Source of the DNA: Klebsormidium nitens
Lineage: Eukaryota; Streptophyta; Klebsormidiophyceae; Klebsormidiales; Klebsormidiaceae
Reading direction: 5' to 3'
Assembly: GCA_000708835.1 (NCBI GenBank)
Contig: DF236954.1
Coordinates: 245,749-309,748 of the forward strand
DNA length: 64,000 nucleotides
The notes under the pieces were generated by a model. It had not been told where the DNA came from, searched no databases, and saw nothing but the letters and a program-made list of their open reading frames with translations. The position numbers and the translations under genes are program-made. Each line of letters opens with the position of its first letter. The stretch's first letter is position 1. Positions 47,101-60,013 of the stretch are shown one piece after another.

Positions 47101-50100
47101 CAGGTTCGACGTGGAAACAACGACGCACCTTGTAGGGGTGCCCCACAAGCTTGAGTTTTTTGACGATCTTGGAGCTCTGGTCCAATTCCAGGACGACACC
47201 TGTCGCGCTGATGCGGAACGTGGACACGTTGTTGGCCAGGCTCTGGAAGGCGACGAAGCCGGTGTTGGGGGGGGCTAGGGGGCCTGCGCGACAAAATATA
47301 AGTTTCGGGGTTTTAGGGTTCTGAGTCAACAAAGCTTGCTCCATCTTGNNNNNNNNNNNNNNNNNNNNNNNNNNNNNNNNNNNNNNNNNNNNNNNNNNNN
47401 NNNNNNNNNNNNNNNNNNNNNNNNNNNNNNNNNNNNNNNNNNNNNNNNNNNNNNNNNNNNNNNNNNNNNNNNNNNNNNNNNNNNNNNNNNNNNNNNNNNN
47501 NNNNNNNNNNNNNNNNNNNNNNNNNNNNNNNNNNNNNNNNNNNNNNNNNNNNNNNNNNNNNNNNNNNNNNNNNNNNNNNNNNNNNNNNNNNNNNNNNNNN
47601 NNNNNNNNNNNNNNNNNNNNNNNNNNNNNNNNNNNNNNNNNNNNNNNNNNNNNNNNNNNNNNNNNNNNNNNNNNNNNNNNNNNNNNNNNNNNNNNNNNNN
47701 NNNNNNNNNNNNNNNNNNNNNNNNNNNNNNNNNNNNNNNNNNNNNNNNNNNNNNNNNNNNNNNNNNNNNNNNNNNNNNNNNNNNNNNNNNNNNNNNNNNN
47801 NNNNNNNNNNNNNNNNNNNNNNNNNNNNNNNNNNNNNNNNNNNNNNNNNNNNNNNNNNNNNNNNNNNNNNNNNNNNNNNNNNNNNNNNNNNNNNNNNNNN
47901 NNNNNNNNNNNNNNNNNNNNNNNNNNNNNNNNNNNNNNNNNNNNNNNNNNNNNNNNNNNNNNNNATCAGAGGGTGTAAACGCAGTGTGCTGTCATCTGCA
48001 TATGAAGGCAACTTTTGCGCTGCGACTGCACGCTGGATGTCCTGAGAGAAGCAATACGAAACGCTCGTTCCATTCTCTAAACCGCTTTTGCCCTCTCAGT
48101 ACGGCGGCCAAAGAGGCAAGCTGCTTCGTTTTCGACAGAGGACAAACCGAAAAGGAAAAGAGCGGCGCTCCAGCCTTCGGCTTGCCGCCACACAGATTCT
48201 GACACGGCCACCATGTTTCTATAACAAGCAGATCTGCACCGCTGGCAAGCAGGTGGAACTGCCTTGAAACCTCGCAGGCACGAGATGAACGTTTTAACAC
48301 TACAGTACAAGTCCTCGTCTTGCTAGACACTCAACGAGTATCCATTTGAAGTACAGAAAAGGCAAATAACGGATCGGTCAGACTGGGTCGTTTGACTGAC
48401 CGTAGAAGCTGGCGAGGCAGTGCATGTGCTCCGGTGTGTACTTGAGCATGCGGTGCCGCCCGTTGCGGTCCTCGAGGCTGTACACGGGGAGCGTCTGGAA
48501 GCGCCGCCATCCGAGGGACACAACCAAGGGATCCCGCGTCTTGAGCACCCTGCGAGCCCAACGGTGCTTCTTGACACGCACCTGCCGAAATGGAAAATGT
48601 GTCGATCAAAACTTCCGGCTACAATCAGGTTAGGCAAGGTGCACGATCGCTTGGTATCGCACCAGGCGTGAGAGCACCCTGCGGCCCTATTGTGCTTCTT
48701 CGCACGCATATGTCAAGAATCGAAAGAGAACTGGGTAAAAAGCCATTAAACTCAAGATGGAGATCCGAGGAAGGGGTGATATAGTAAATGAGAGGAACCA
48801 GGTCGACCGGTTGTTCGGCTTCGAGTTGGAACCGGTGGTTTTAGTCCTTAATATTCCACCAAGCGTAAGAGGCGTGTATGAGAACACCACAGCGGAGCTG
48901 ACACAGGTATATCGTGTCGTCACTTCTCAACACGCGTTCGGCCCCCTCGCCTCGAGCACTTCTCAAAACTCCGCTTCGTAGTAACATTCTCCTACCCGAA
49001 CGCACAAAAACTGAAATCCAACTTGCAACGAAACGTGCCTCCTCGTCTGGTGAAGCTTGCGACATGCATATCGAGAGCAAGTAAGAGAAGAACCTCGTAA
49101 AGCCTACAATTAAGATACAGAAGCATCCGGCGACTGAGCCCTCACCGTCATGTAGCCGACGGCCTCCTCGGCCTGGCCCAGGCCGCCAACTAGGATGGGA
49201 AAGCGCGGGTCGAAGTTGGCCACCAGCTCGCACGGCACGCCCTGCAGCTCCAGCCGGACGTACGTCCCCGCGCGGTAGCCCTCCATGCTCACCTGAAAAG
49301 ACACAAGATCAATTCAGGTTATGCGAAAACCTTCCAAAGCAGGAATGTTTGAGATGATGCTCGTCGGCACTTGCATACTAACCAGGGCACCCTCAAAGTC
49401 ACCACCAATACCTTGATTTTCAAGGACTGGCAGCTGATTGGGAAATGTCTTTGCTGGGAAAGTGGTAGAACGAAACAACATGGCGCTTTTGAGTTTGAAA
49501 GTACGGCAGATTGACTTGTAACCTACAAGCAATCCTTGTCCGCGTATAACAAGACTGGAACTCCTCGCAACCAACTTTTGAATTCGGCGACATTGCCACT
49601 GTACATCGAACCAAAACCCAAGCAACTCAACACCAAGGACTCGTTTACACTTCTGATGATGTACGCTTCCGCACAAACACGCTTGGTGAGATGATAAGAA
49701 GACCTCATCACGACCGGCGCTTCATAATAAGGTTCAGAAACGACTCGGTAATCGATCATCTGGTTTCATCAACGCGACTGAAAGTGACGTCGGCCCTAGC
49801 AAATCACCACTTATCCACTCCTCACCCTTAGCTCCGGGTCCAGCGTCGCGAGCTCCGCCTGGTTGCGCAGCCTCCGTTCCTCCATCTCTTTCTTGACCAC
49901 CGCATGGTGATCGTCCACCGCAGCATCCCGCGCGCTCTGCATGTACCCTTTCTTTGGACGCCCGCTTGGGCCCTTCTCGTTCTCCCCCCCCTCTTCTTCC
50001 TCCTCTTCCTCCCCCCCTTCGAGACCAGAATACTTCGCATCAAACTTCGCCCTCAAAGCCAGCTTCTTCAGGCGGCGCTCCTCCGCTTCGGGATCCGCGT

Positions 50101-53100
50101 TCTCAGCCGCCTCCGCTCCGGCGACCTTTTCCCCCGTCTCCAAGTCTTCGAAGTCGCCGAAAACTTCCTCGTCCGAGGCCTCGTTCTCTTCGTCGCCCTC
50201 GTTTTCCTCATCGCTGACGTCACCCTTCCGTCGCTTCTCCGCCTTCTCCCAGTCCCCCGTCACGAACCGGTCCCGCAGGCCCTCCAATACCTCCGGGTCC
50301 TCGTATTCCGCTAGCGCTCCGGATTCCAGCGGAAGCCGGGCGGAATCCTCCGCGTCCAGCTCCTCCATATCGTCCCCCCCTTTCCCGGGGGCCTTTTGCG
50401 CCCCCCTCCTCTTCGGCCGGAAGAAGTTCTCCTCGTCCGAACTCTCGCTCTCCTCCCCGCCCCTGGGTTCCGCCCCCCGCGAGCGCCCATAGACCAGCTC
50501 CATCAAATTGACCTTCTTCGAGAAGGCTGACGTCATCTTCGCGAACAGCCCCTCCTTCCACTGCGCCGCGCCACCGCTCGTGCCCTCCATCCGATCCTCG
50601 CTGTCTTCGTCCGATCCTTCTGACGGCCCCGCCCTTTCAACTTCCGCCGACCGCAGAAGCGCAGACGGCCCTCCCGGCGGGGAGAGCGGGAGCACCAAGG
50701 TTTTCTGCCCCTGTTTCCGGATACCGTTCCCTTTCACTTCCGGCTTAGCACTTTCAGGCGCCTCTTTCCGTCCTCCCTGCCCATCTTCTTCGCTTTCAGA
50801 CCCTTCGCCCTCGCTTTCCAGCTCTTCTTCATCAGAACCTTCCCTTTCAGAAACCCCCTCTTTCTCCTCCAAGTCTGCCCCTTCTTCACTGTCACTTTCC
50901 TCTTCCGGAGACCCACCACCCACGTCACCCGCCACGTCACCATCCGACTCGTCTTCAGACTCATCAATTTCATCCGACGCTTCACCTGCTCCCACACTCC
51001 CGTTACTTTCACTTCCTCGCACATGCCTCCCTCCCTGGAACCCCTCCATCTCCTCATCGGACTCCTCCGACTCTTCTGACTCTTCCAACCCGTTCTCGTC
51101 CCCTGCCGTTCCCGCCACGTCATCAAAGACCGCCCGCCTGCGCACCCGGCCCCCGACCTCCTCCTTCCGCTCCTTGGGAGCCGCCCTCTTGACCCCATTC
51201 ACACCGTTCCCATTCACACTCGTCGCCCCCACCCCAAGAACCGCCCGCTTTGACGGCCCTGCTTCCTCCATCTCGTCGTCCGAACCAGACGCTTCCTCGT
51301 CCGAACTGCCCTCTCCACCGTCCGAATCCTCTCCCGCCCCGGCCGAACGCCTCCTTCCAGCGTCCGTGTCCTCCTTTCCAGCGGCCAACCCGCGCAAATC
51401 GGCGTCCGAATCGCCCTCGCTGCCGTTTATATCCTCGCCCCCATCGTCCGACGCCCCCTGCTCATCGTCCGAATCGTCGGACGCGTCTTCTAGGTCCAGG
51501 TCTTGACTGTCGAGCCGCACGGCCTGCCCCCCCCTTAGCAGCGTTATCTCCCCCTGCTCTAGTTTCTCGTCGATGGTGTGCTTGGTGCCCTGCAGACTGC
51601 GGACCATCGCGCCGCCTGGGTCCCTCTCCGCGATTTCTGGAGAACAAAGACGAAGGAAAGAGGTTGTCAACACAAGGCGTAGGACCACAAAGCTCCATAA
51701 ATCTCGTCAGACAGCTTAATGAGCCAATAACGGGTCGGTTCGAGTGGCTTGGGTTGGCTTGGAAGGAAACAAAAATGGCCGCGACTTTTAGATTGTACAT
51801 TCCATGCACCCGTAATCTGGAGGAATGAAGATCAAGAATTTGTTCCGAACATTCGAACGTCCTTTGTTGGCCAACAATCGTGACCCTAGCTTGTCGAAGT
51901 CAGAGAACTTCCAGATACACTTATGCAACAATGCAAGCAGTTCACAGAATCTCGCAGTGTGCCTCGGGAGTGTCACCTCGGCCCCCAATGAAAGCTTTGC
52001 ACTCCAGCACACGGATCGGCTCCATCAGGGGCGCAAGGCAAACTCACTGTTGCCATCGGATCATAGGCGTGCGACGAGGAACATGTTGCACCCGGCAGAC
52101 GAGATGGCCAAGGCTTAACAGAGAGTGTTTCCAGATAATATGGACTTGAAATATCGATCAACTGAAACAAGGTTCTGGCACCCGAGCTTTACTGCTGTCA
52201 AGGACGATGTCAGCAATCCCTTGCGGTCATACAGGCCCCAAAGCCGCAATCAACTACAGTGAAACAGTTGAGGCTGCCTCTACCAGTTTTCGCAAGCTTT
52301 TTGGTGCCATAATCAGCCTCTACTTACTTCACCCACTTATCGAAGACAAAGGACCCCAGCAAGCATAAGACCTCAGCGGCCAACAGACACACAAGAGCAG
52401 AAGCAGAAACCCAACGAGAACCAAGGCTTATCGACCAAATAACACAGCAAAGTCGAACTCAATCTCACCTTCAATCGCCTGTTCTTCGCCCTCCTCCCCG
52501 CCTTCCCCCTCCCCCTTCTTGGAGTACTGCACCTGGTGCTCCGGAATATTGATATACACCGCGTCCTTGTCGTACAGCATTTCGCCGACGTCAGCCATCG
52601 GCGCATACAGCAGTTTCTCCTTCTCGTTCAGCCCCCGCTTCTTGAGCGTCGACGGCAGCGGGCACGGGTCCGGCAGTGCGCTCACGCCCGCGAGCCGCTG
52701 GTCGCCCACGCCCGCAATGTGTACCTGCACCGCGAAATTTAGGGACTTAAGTTCTATAACTTTGGAGTGTTGAAACTTTGGGAGCACGGGTCCGGCAGCG
52801 CGCTTACGCCCGCGAGCCGCTAGTCGCCGGCGCCCGCAATTTGCACCTGCCGCGCAGAACAAGGTCGAATTTGATTCGCAAACTACGGAAACTCCAACTG
52901 AAGCGAGTGCCCGAACTGCTTCGGCTTGCCGCCTGCTTATTGCAAAAAACCAAAGCGTCCCTTGTTTTCACCCAGAAACTCGATGTCGCCGTCGAAACCT
53001 GTGTTAGATGTGGATCTCCGGTCGTCTCTCGGGTCATTAATTTGAGAATACAAGCTTTTTACTTGACGGAACGTCCAAGGCAAACAAAAGCACTTGCGAA

Positions 53101-56100
53101 GTCCCGCAATCCAAAGCCGTCGTCAATGCCCGGGTATCAGGTCTCTTACCTTCAGGTTGGGCTTCAAGTTCGCTCCTCTCAGGTACCCGTACAGCGTAAC
53201 CGACCGGTCACACTTTGGGTTAGCCCTGATGGCCTCCGGATCCGTAACGTCCTCAAACCGGTCCGCAATTAGGTACGGGTGAGCGGAGCGCCACGTCAGC
53301 GGCCGAAACTTGGCCACCGAGATGAAGCGCGCCAGGTTTAGCGTCTCCCGCTTGGAGTACCTAAGGGATCAAATGGAGTGTTGATACAAGGCCTAGAGGC
53401 TTCGAATGAGCGTCTTGTCCAGTCTGAGCGTGATAGCCTGCTTAAGACGTCACACCGCTGAGAAAGTAAGTCTGGACCCGACAAGGACTAGGCACTATAT
53501 GTTCGATGATCAAGATCGGGTCTGCGGAGCCCGAAAAGTAGAAGCCTTGCATACGTTTAACCCAATGCTTCATAGTGATGCGACTCGCCCTTCTCTGCTG
53601 ATGGAAGCTGCGTACGATATATCATCAGGTCTGCCCGCAGAAAGCTTGATGTAATGGTCTGCATGCAGCCGAAAGCAACCCTCTGGTTCAAGCCTCGCAT
53701 CAACCTGGAATGAACAATCTAATGACCTTTCTCCGTCCTCACGTTAGTGTGAAAAACGCCAAACTAGCTGCTCTTATGCAACTCCTACCTGCCGTGGACG
53801 AGCCCGCTGAGGTAGAAGAGCTTGGCCCCGTCGTAGATCTCGGTCCAGAAGCGCTGCTTGAGCCGCTTCTTGGTCTTGCGTAGCCGCTTCGGGTCCTTGA
53901 AGTGGTCCAGGTGCGTCAGAACGCCCATCACCTTGGGGAAACCGTGAACCTGCAGCAGAAAGTTCGGAGTGTTAAACACGTCCCAGGGGCAAATTTAAAC
54001 ACCTCCGCTTGACTTTTATTTTCTGGGGTTGCACCAAAGGAAAAAATGCCCGTCCCAATACTTGAAAGTGCTCATGCGGAGAGCTCCCCAAGCGAACTGT
54101 GCCATAACGGAAATCCGGGCTGCTCGTGTCCCTGTCTTTGGCGTCAGAAGACCGTTGACATTTCTAAGGGTCCCCCTCAAAGTCTGCTCGATCATCGCCA
54201 AGGTGGCATCGTTCAATCACGCTTCGAGTGATAAAATTCCAGAGGAAGTCAGGACTGCCCTGGCAGAGATTCAAGGAAGGCACTGAGATCAGGAGACCGT
54301 TCATAGGCAAGTCCCTTATTCGTCAATTTGTAAGATTCCAGAATTCTTGTACGGTCTTCGAACTAGCACTACCAGCATAACCCGGTTGTAGAACCTACTG
54401 CATGAGGCAGGCGACCAGGAGGCAGTATGTGACTAGGCCTCTTTTGAGGATACAGAGAAGCCACGTTCCAAAGACATTCGGTGTAATGCGTCACAAAGGG
54501 GCGCAGCCATGAAAGGCACGTCCTTCATCCTTCTTCGACTAGGTGGCTTCACGTTGGTAAGCGCCTGAATGGGTTTCATGTAAAACCCAGCGTTGCCTTC
54601 GATCACAGCCACCAGAACCAAAGCCTTAACCCGAAGTGAGTGCGTCCCGTCTGGGGAGGGAGTTGCAGGTGCACATCGAGAATTACAGCATCACTAAAAG
54701 CCCCTAGCAAGCAAGCATTACTGATGTACAGGTTGCTAATTTCGTAATTGTTGCCTGACCATTGGGTTACCCTCAGAGTTCCGCTGACGCATATGACTCC
54801 TTCCCAACTATTCAACCTCTAGGATGATTCGAATAATCTATCAGCAGGAAGTGAAAGACTAACAAGATTGTCAAAAGCCCGAGACCATCCGAATTTCAAC
54901 TTGAAGCTTAGATCATGAATTTTAACCGACAGCAATAGACATTCCTGGTGGACCTCTGCACGTCATGCCAGATCGAAAAAGGCGCCTGATTACTGATCAT
55001 GACCAACCAAGCAGATTGGCAATAGGCAGTCCCCATACCATCTGATGTCAGGGTAAGGAAAACAAGCATTTGTAACGTCATCACCATCTATGGTCGAACC
55101 CGGTGGCTCTGAATAGACAACAAGCAGTCCTGAGGATAGCCCTCGACGTATTTCCAATCATGGCCATCATGCTTTCTACGTCCACAACAAATTCTCGAGC
55201 TACTATAATGATAAGCGGCTGCTCAGAAACTGAGCTCAAGGGAGGCGATCGAACGACTCAACCCAATGCAAAACAAAAGACCGCCTGGCACAGAGTTTAT
55301 AAGCGAAACCTGGATTTAACCCTCCAGTGTTTCCAAAAATGCTCTAGATGCAGCCATGACCGTCCGAACCATCTTGAGACAGCCAAAGCCTGATACATAT
55401 CCAACTATTACGCAGGTGTCAGCAAAGCGGCTGTGGGGGCAGGCTTTCACACAGGAGCTGACGCAAAAGCGGTTCACAAACTACAAATCAGCTCACAACA
55501 TCTTGGCACTCCTCTGAACGAACAGCCTCAACAAAACTCTCGTCATGGCTGTCCGCACCAGAGAGGGTGAGATCGTCCCGAAGCCCTCGCACAAATATAC
55601 CTTGCGAATTTGATAAGGGCCAAAGCTGGCGAGCTTGTGAAAGGACCGCTTCGTTTCATCATTTCAACAAAGACCAAACACTCGGAGAATCGTTGGAAAG
55701 GCCTCAGAATCATAAGCAAGTCCTTTCGGATACAGAAGCCGAATAAGCCCCCAGAAATATGAAACTAAAGCCTCACTGTTTGTCATCACGCCTGTCTTGT
55801 GCGGCTTGATTGCCACTTGTGCGGATTGAAATCCATCTAAGGAGGTTCAAACTCAAGAGACTGCTTGCCTTGTTGAGTAAGCAGCGGTGGCCCCGAACAG
55901 TTGTAAGAAGCCGCGAATTCGAACAAGGAAAGGGGGTTTGAAGAGCACCCCGGGGCTCAGCATCACCCAACATCAGCAAGAGTAGACAATATGTGATCTC
56001 ACATCCTTTCGAAAGCAAAATTGATACTTATACGCTTGGACTGTGAACTTCGACGTACTTTTTCTGATTCTGTCGTCAGGAAACGGCTTCAAAGGCACAC

Positions 56101-59100
56101 CCGAAAAGCAGCGGTGAGCAAAGAGTCTCACACTGCACCTCATCAAAGCCACGTAGAAACGACAGTGTCTTGTTGAAGAAACTCATGCAGGAAAGAAAAG
56201 GGGGCTACCCTTCTTCTTCGACAAAGACCTACCTAAAATCCTGCGATAACCTTAAAATCCTGCGATAACCTCAAACAGGTGGGCAAGCCGGAGCCCGGAA
56301 CGAGCTGACGATAACTGGTAAAAGTGTGAAAGATTCGTGCCTTTTTAAAGTCCTGGACAGGGTGTCTGGTATGGATCTTGTCTACGACGGGAGTGCCGCA
56401 AATTGTTGCTTACTTTCCAAATCGTACGGATTCCTTGCAAGCGGTCCGAGTTGCATTACACATTGAACACTTTCCTTGATCCCGCTGTTGGCTTTCTATC
56501 CGTTGACCTGATCCGAGATACTTGGGCAAGGAGCATTGCCAGATAAGAGGGCCAGATCAGTCACGTGGCTAACGCCTCCATATCAAACAGGCTTTCTCAA
56601 AGACTGGACTATCAGCTTCCGATCTTGGGCTCAACTCCAATCTTGGAAAGCGAGCCGGTTGGGAGAATGTTGTGAAGAGCCAGTCTTTGCTCTGAAGCCA
56701 GCAAACGGATTCACTGCAAGGGCAGTGAATGGTCCTGAAATCTAAACTAACAGGTAGCCCAAGGCAAAGACTGACTTGTTAAAAAGATCAAGGCACCGCT
56801 AAAGGAAGGAAAATCTGGAGTACGAACCAAGGTGGCTTGCTTAGCTTCCAAAAAGACATCCGCCTCGGCTCGACCTTCTTCAGCGACTCCGCATGACAAG
56901 GTAGAGCTGGGTTCAGCATACGCTGCCCATGCACGCCAAACTATCATAGTCGCATCGGCAGGATCGCAACAAGGAACCACGCGAAAATTCATGCACCGAA
57001 CTTGCCTGTACGACCAGGCAAATGACCCAATACTAGTGCGACTGAACCCTTTACCCTCCACCTTGCCCACAAATCTCAGGGCAATCGCGGCATGAACTGG
57101 CTGACGAGTTTCAAGAACTTCTGACACGATAAGACCCATAGAACTCACTATGATTTAAAAAGGGGAAATAATCGGGGTAGAGAAACACCTTCCAATATGA
57201 CGAAGATTAGATCCAAGCAGACCTTGCAAGAGAAAAAGGGCAGCCCGCTGCCGACCCTTACCTGCAGAATGTTGAGGAACTCGAATGTCTCCATCTCGAA
57301 CCCGTACCCCCCGTCAATCAGGAGCAGCACCAGGTCTGCAAACTTGGCGGCGTCGATCATGGCGTTCAGGTCATTCTCGCACTCGATGAACTGCAGCCGC
57401 CGGTGTTTCCCTGCAGACATCCAGATATTCTTTGAGGACGAAACGTTCTTGTCGGTTTTCGGCTGAGTTTTGGGATTGGTGGTTCAGAGCCCGGAAGCTA
57501 GCCCCTGCCAACCTCATGAAGAGCGTGCAGTTATTTGCTTCAGGAACTCGACGACTCGTCTTGCAGAGTAGGGCAGGCACGTGAAACCGCCAGCCTAAAA
57601 GCTTCGCCCCTGCCACTGCTCTCTGGACTGTCAGAGCGCGGACAAGGAGAATAAGTCTTCGCACAATCGGAACCGGGGACACTGTTGGCCGGAGTCGAGT
57701 CTGGCGCGACGGCAGTGATCCCAGCCCTCGATGCTTCCCTAGACTCAAATCTGACGGCCTCTAAGTTCTGCCTCGGAAACCACGTCTGAGGCACAACCTG
57801 TGCAGGTTCTACCCAGAATGTCATCTGGACCGTCCGATTGGGTTTCTTTAAACATCTGACGGATAGAACAAGCGGAAACCTCAGCGACCCCACCTTTCCA
57901 ACAGCGTCCCCGGTTCCGATTGTGCGAAGACTTATTCTCCTTGTCCGGCGCTCTCTCAACAATTTTGTCAAGTTCCAACAAAGGACGTTTGCGATAGCAG
58001 TGGGACAATCAGCAGGCCAAACAAGAGAAACCAAAACTTCATACACTAGCGTTCAAAGACACTAACAAAGAGCGATTCGTCTCCTAGCACTTCCCCCTCG
58101 ATTACGCCCAGATCTTAGAGAAACTGGAGCACCTTCCCACCTGAAACTACTGTGATTGGCCCCTTGACGTCCGACAGGTTCATCTTCGTGTAATGCTTGA
58201 TAAGCGACTGGATGACCGTCGTCTTTCCCACTTTGGGGGGGCCTTGAACCACCACTACAAAAGGGGGCGGCTCCTCAGGGGTCCTGTCAACGACGGGGGC
58301 ATGGAGGCTCCGCTGCTCTTTTTCTGCGGTGCGAGCCTGGCTGGCCCGCGCCCTTCGAGCGGACCGATAGGTGAACGCCTGAAAAGACGAGGATGCGACT
58401 CTGGTTGAGGGACAAAATGGTGCAGACAAGAACCATTTTAGTAGACGTTTTTGTTTCAGCGCTGTCAGTGACAACTTTCTGGCGCCAATGTGAGTGTGAG
58501 GCACAAATGTTGATTTGGAAGCGGACATGAAATCATACACACCTCCACTGGAAAGTGAGAGCTAGTTACTAGGAAGGAGGGTTTGTCAGAAGCAAGAGGA
58601 GAAACAACAAACGGACTGGTGTCCGAGCCCCTCATAGTTTTATCCGGAATATCATGCACGGTGAAGTCAAGCAATCACCTGATAAGATTCTGCCTAACTG
58701 GGCCCCATCTCAAGTTTTCGAAGGGACCAAAGCAAAACACTTCGGTTGCCCCCTTCAGTCTCTGACGTTGAAATATCTGACTTAGAACTTGGAAAGTGTA
58801 TTGAGAAAGTGTGGCGTCAACATGGCCTCCGTGTAACGTCGACAGGGCCTCCGCAATAATGCTCCAAGCCTTCAAAAACACAGAAATGGACGTGCACTCT
58901 CGATTCAAACAAAAGTTCAGCGGTGATTTTTGCACAGAAGTCAACAAGAAACTGCTCAAGTCTACTGGGAATTTCACACCACCATTACCATCATGATAAG
59001 CTTCCCACCAATTGGGAGGGCAGACAATGCTTACAATCATCGAAACTAAAGGCCTCGAGAAGGAACTTTCGTTAGCTGCTTCCGAGGATATTGAAGTCAA

Positions 59101-59501
59101 GAGTTCAGATATGCTCACGGTGGCAGAAAGTAGATAACAAAGTCTCAAACGTTCGGCAGTGTGACAAACTTTCCGCCTAGCGTAAACTTGCTTTGTTCGA
59201 GCATCATGATCCACAAAACGTACACAATGAAGCTGATCTCTGCCCCAATTATTTTTGCGTTGTCTTGATAACACTTCACTCGGAATGCATATGATCACTT
59301 CCAACCTCGCCTCACCTTTGGATTTTCCCTGTCTGTCGACAGACCCCTCTTCTTCTTGTCTTGCAACTTTTTCTTCTCAGCAGAGGGGCCAGCCAGCTTG
59401 CCCCGATGCGCCTTCTTCTTATCCTCTGCCGATGCCCCCTGCATCGTAGACTGCATCTGAGCCCCCGCCCGGCCCCCCGGAATCTTTTCTCGGGGTGCCA
59501 T
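44170..59501 (-). CDS. BMS1: Ribosome biogenesis GTPase BMS1
   Basis: Fourteen exons on the minus strand give 1418 aa: 59501-59316, 58378-58141, 57410-57262, 53949-53789, 53360-53150, 52724-52469, 51636-49826, 49292-49146, 48581-48401, 47283-47129, 46682-46560, 46115-45885, 45391-45270 and 44455-44170. All joins are GT-AG and in frame. BMS1 is a nucleolar GTPase that, with RCL1, drives early 40S subunit assembly and 18S rRNA processing. Visible parts are a Lys/Arg-rich N-terminus, the P-loop GPPKVGKTT (about 108-116), [26 protein letters not shown], a long acidic Ser/Glu/Asp region in the 603-codon exon 7, the late TTERR-type core ([22 protein letters not shown] broken over two stretches here: [12 protein letters not shown] and [15 protein letters not shown]), [12 protein letters not shown] and [15 protein letters not shown], and a basic C-terminal tail. 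Length fits the plant family (about 1150-1200) plus an enlarged acidic region. The 616-N gap falls inside an intron. The 3.3 kb third intron holds no gene I can see. Confidence 0.95.
44600..44690 (-). repeat. Decayed copy of the 5' part of BMS1 exon 14
   Basis: The plus-strand reading resembles 44386-44470: 'gttgagctgctggacaagcg' against 'gttcagctgctggaccagcg', then 'ggctccataaccaccgcg' against 'agctccatcaccaccgcg' and a cgcctg(g/a)ca end that covers the acceptor. It lies in the intron about 215 bp upstream of the real exon. Confidence 0.8.
47349..47964. other. Assembly gap (616 N)
   Basis: Undetermined bases within the BMS1 intron between the exons at 48581-48401 and 47283-47129. ORFs reported across it are meaningless. 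Confidence 1.
48655..48720 (-). repeat. Decayed copy of the acceptor side of BMS1 exon 9
   Basis: The plus-strand reading resembles 48540-48600: 'gagcaccctgcg', then 'tgcttctt' and 'acgca', against the real exon's 'gagcaccctgcg', 'tgcttctt' and 'acgca'. It lies about 123 bp upstream in the intron. Confidence 0.75.
52775..52860 (-). repeat. Decayed copy of the acceptor side of BMS1 exon 6
   Basis: The plus-strand reading matches 52655-52735 closely: 'gcacgggtccggcag', 'cgcccgcgagccgct' and 'cgcccgcaat' occur in both, followed by the acceptor region. Exon-like GC content stands out from the surrounding intron. The copy is about 123 bp upstream of the real exon. Confidence 0.85.
57634..57953. 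repeat. Near-perfect inverted repeat in BMS1 intron 2
   Basis: Arms of about 55 bp at 57634-57688 and 57898-57953 differ by one mismatch and one single-base indel, with a spacer of about 209 bp. Transcribed in the BMS1 pre-mRNA, the arms would pair into a long hairpin. No ORF is shared. It could be a foldback or MITE-type insertion or a hairpin RNA source. Confidence 0.85.
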
Positions 59502-60013
59502 TGCTGCCCCTCAGCAGGCTAGCCTTTTGCAGCTGAGAATGCAACGCTGCCAAAGTGCAAGGTCACAACTCCTCCATGGGGCGCCTTTTCTCTTTACTTC
59601 CCCTCTCTCTTCCCCTCTGCAACTTGTTGGTCAATACACCAATGGCAAGATACACTGTTGTACAAAAGGAGTTTTCAAGCTTGAGGAAGATGGTTGGTTA
59701 AAAGAAGGTTACCCCAACGGTTTCCTCGGCGGCAGCCGGCTTTGAGCGGCACTCGGCTAGAATGAGCATTTCCGTGACCGTTACCAGAAGCTTTAGCAAA
59801 CCCTGATTCCTACATACGTCTGTTGCTTAACCATCTTCCTGGACAAGAAAGGAAAGTTGCTGAACTCTGCACAGCTCAGAACGCACTCTGCTACTACTAG
59901 ACTTTGGTCGTGGTGGCGCGCAGACAAGGAGGGTGCATGTTACGGAAGACACATTTGGAAGGTTGGAACAGGGGAAGCAAAGTTGGTAGGGGCACGACAA
60001 GGAAGCAGTCCCA
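59502..60013. promoter_or_regulatory. Shared upstream region of divergent BMS1 and pTAC2-like genes
   Basis: 512 bp separate the two start codons, which point away from each other, so promoters and 5' UTRs of both genes must lie here or overlap. I found no clear TATA box or repeated motif that I would name. Confidence 0.5.

Noticed and set aside
47313-48202. Long ORFs across 47349-47964
   Set aside because: They consist almost entirely of undetermined bases.
50508-51506. 332-codon Ser/Pro-rich ORF on the plus strand
   Set aside because: It is the antisense shadow of the acidic GA-rich region of BMS1 exon 7.
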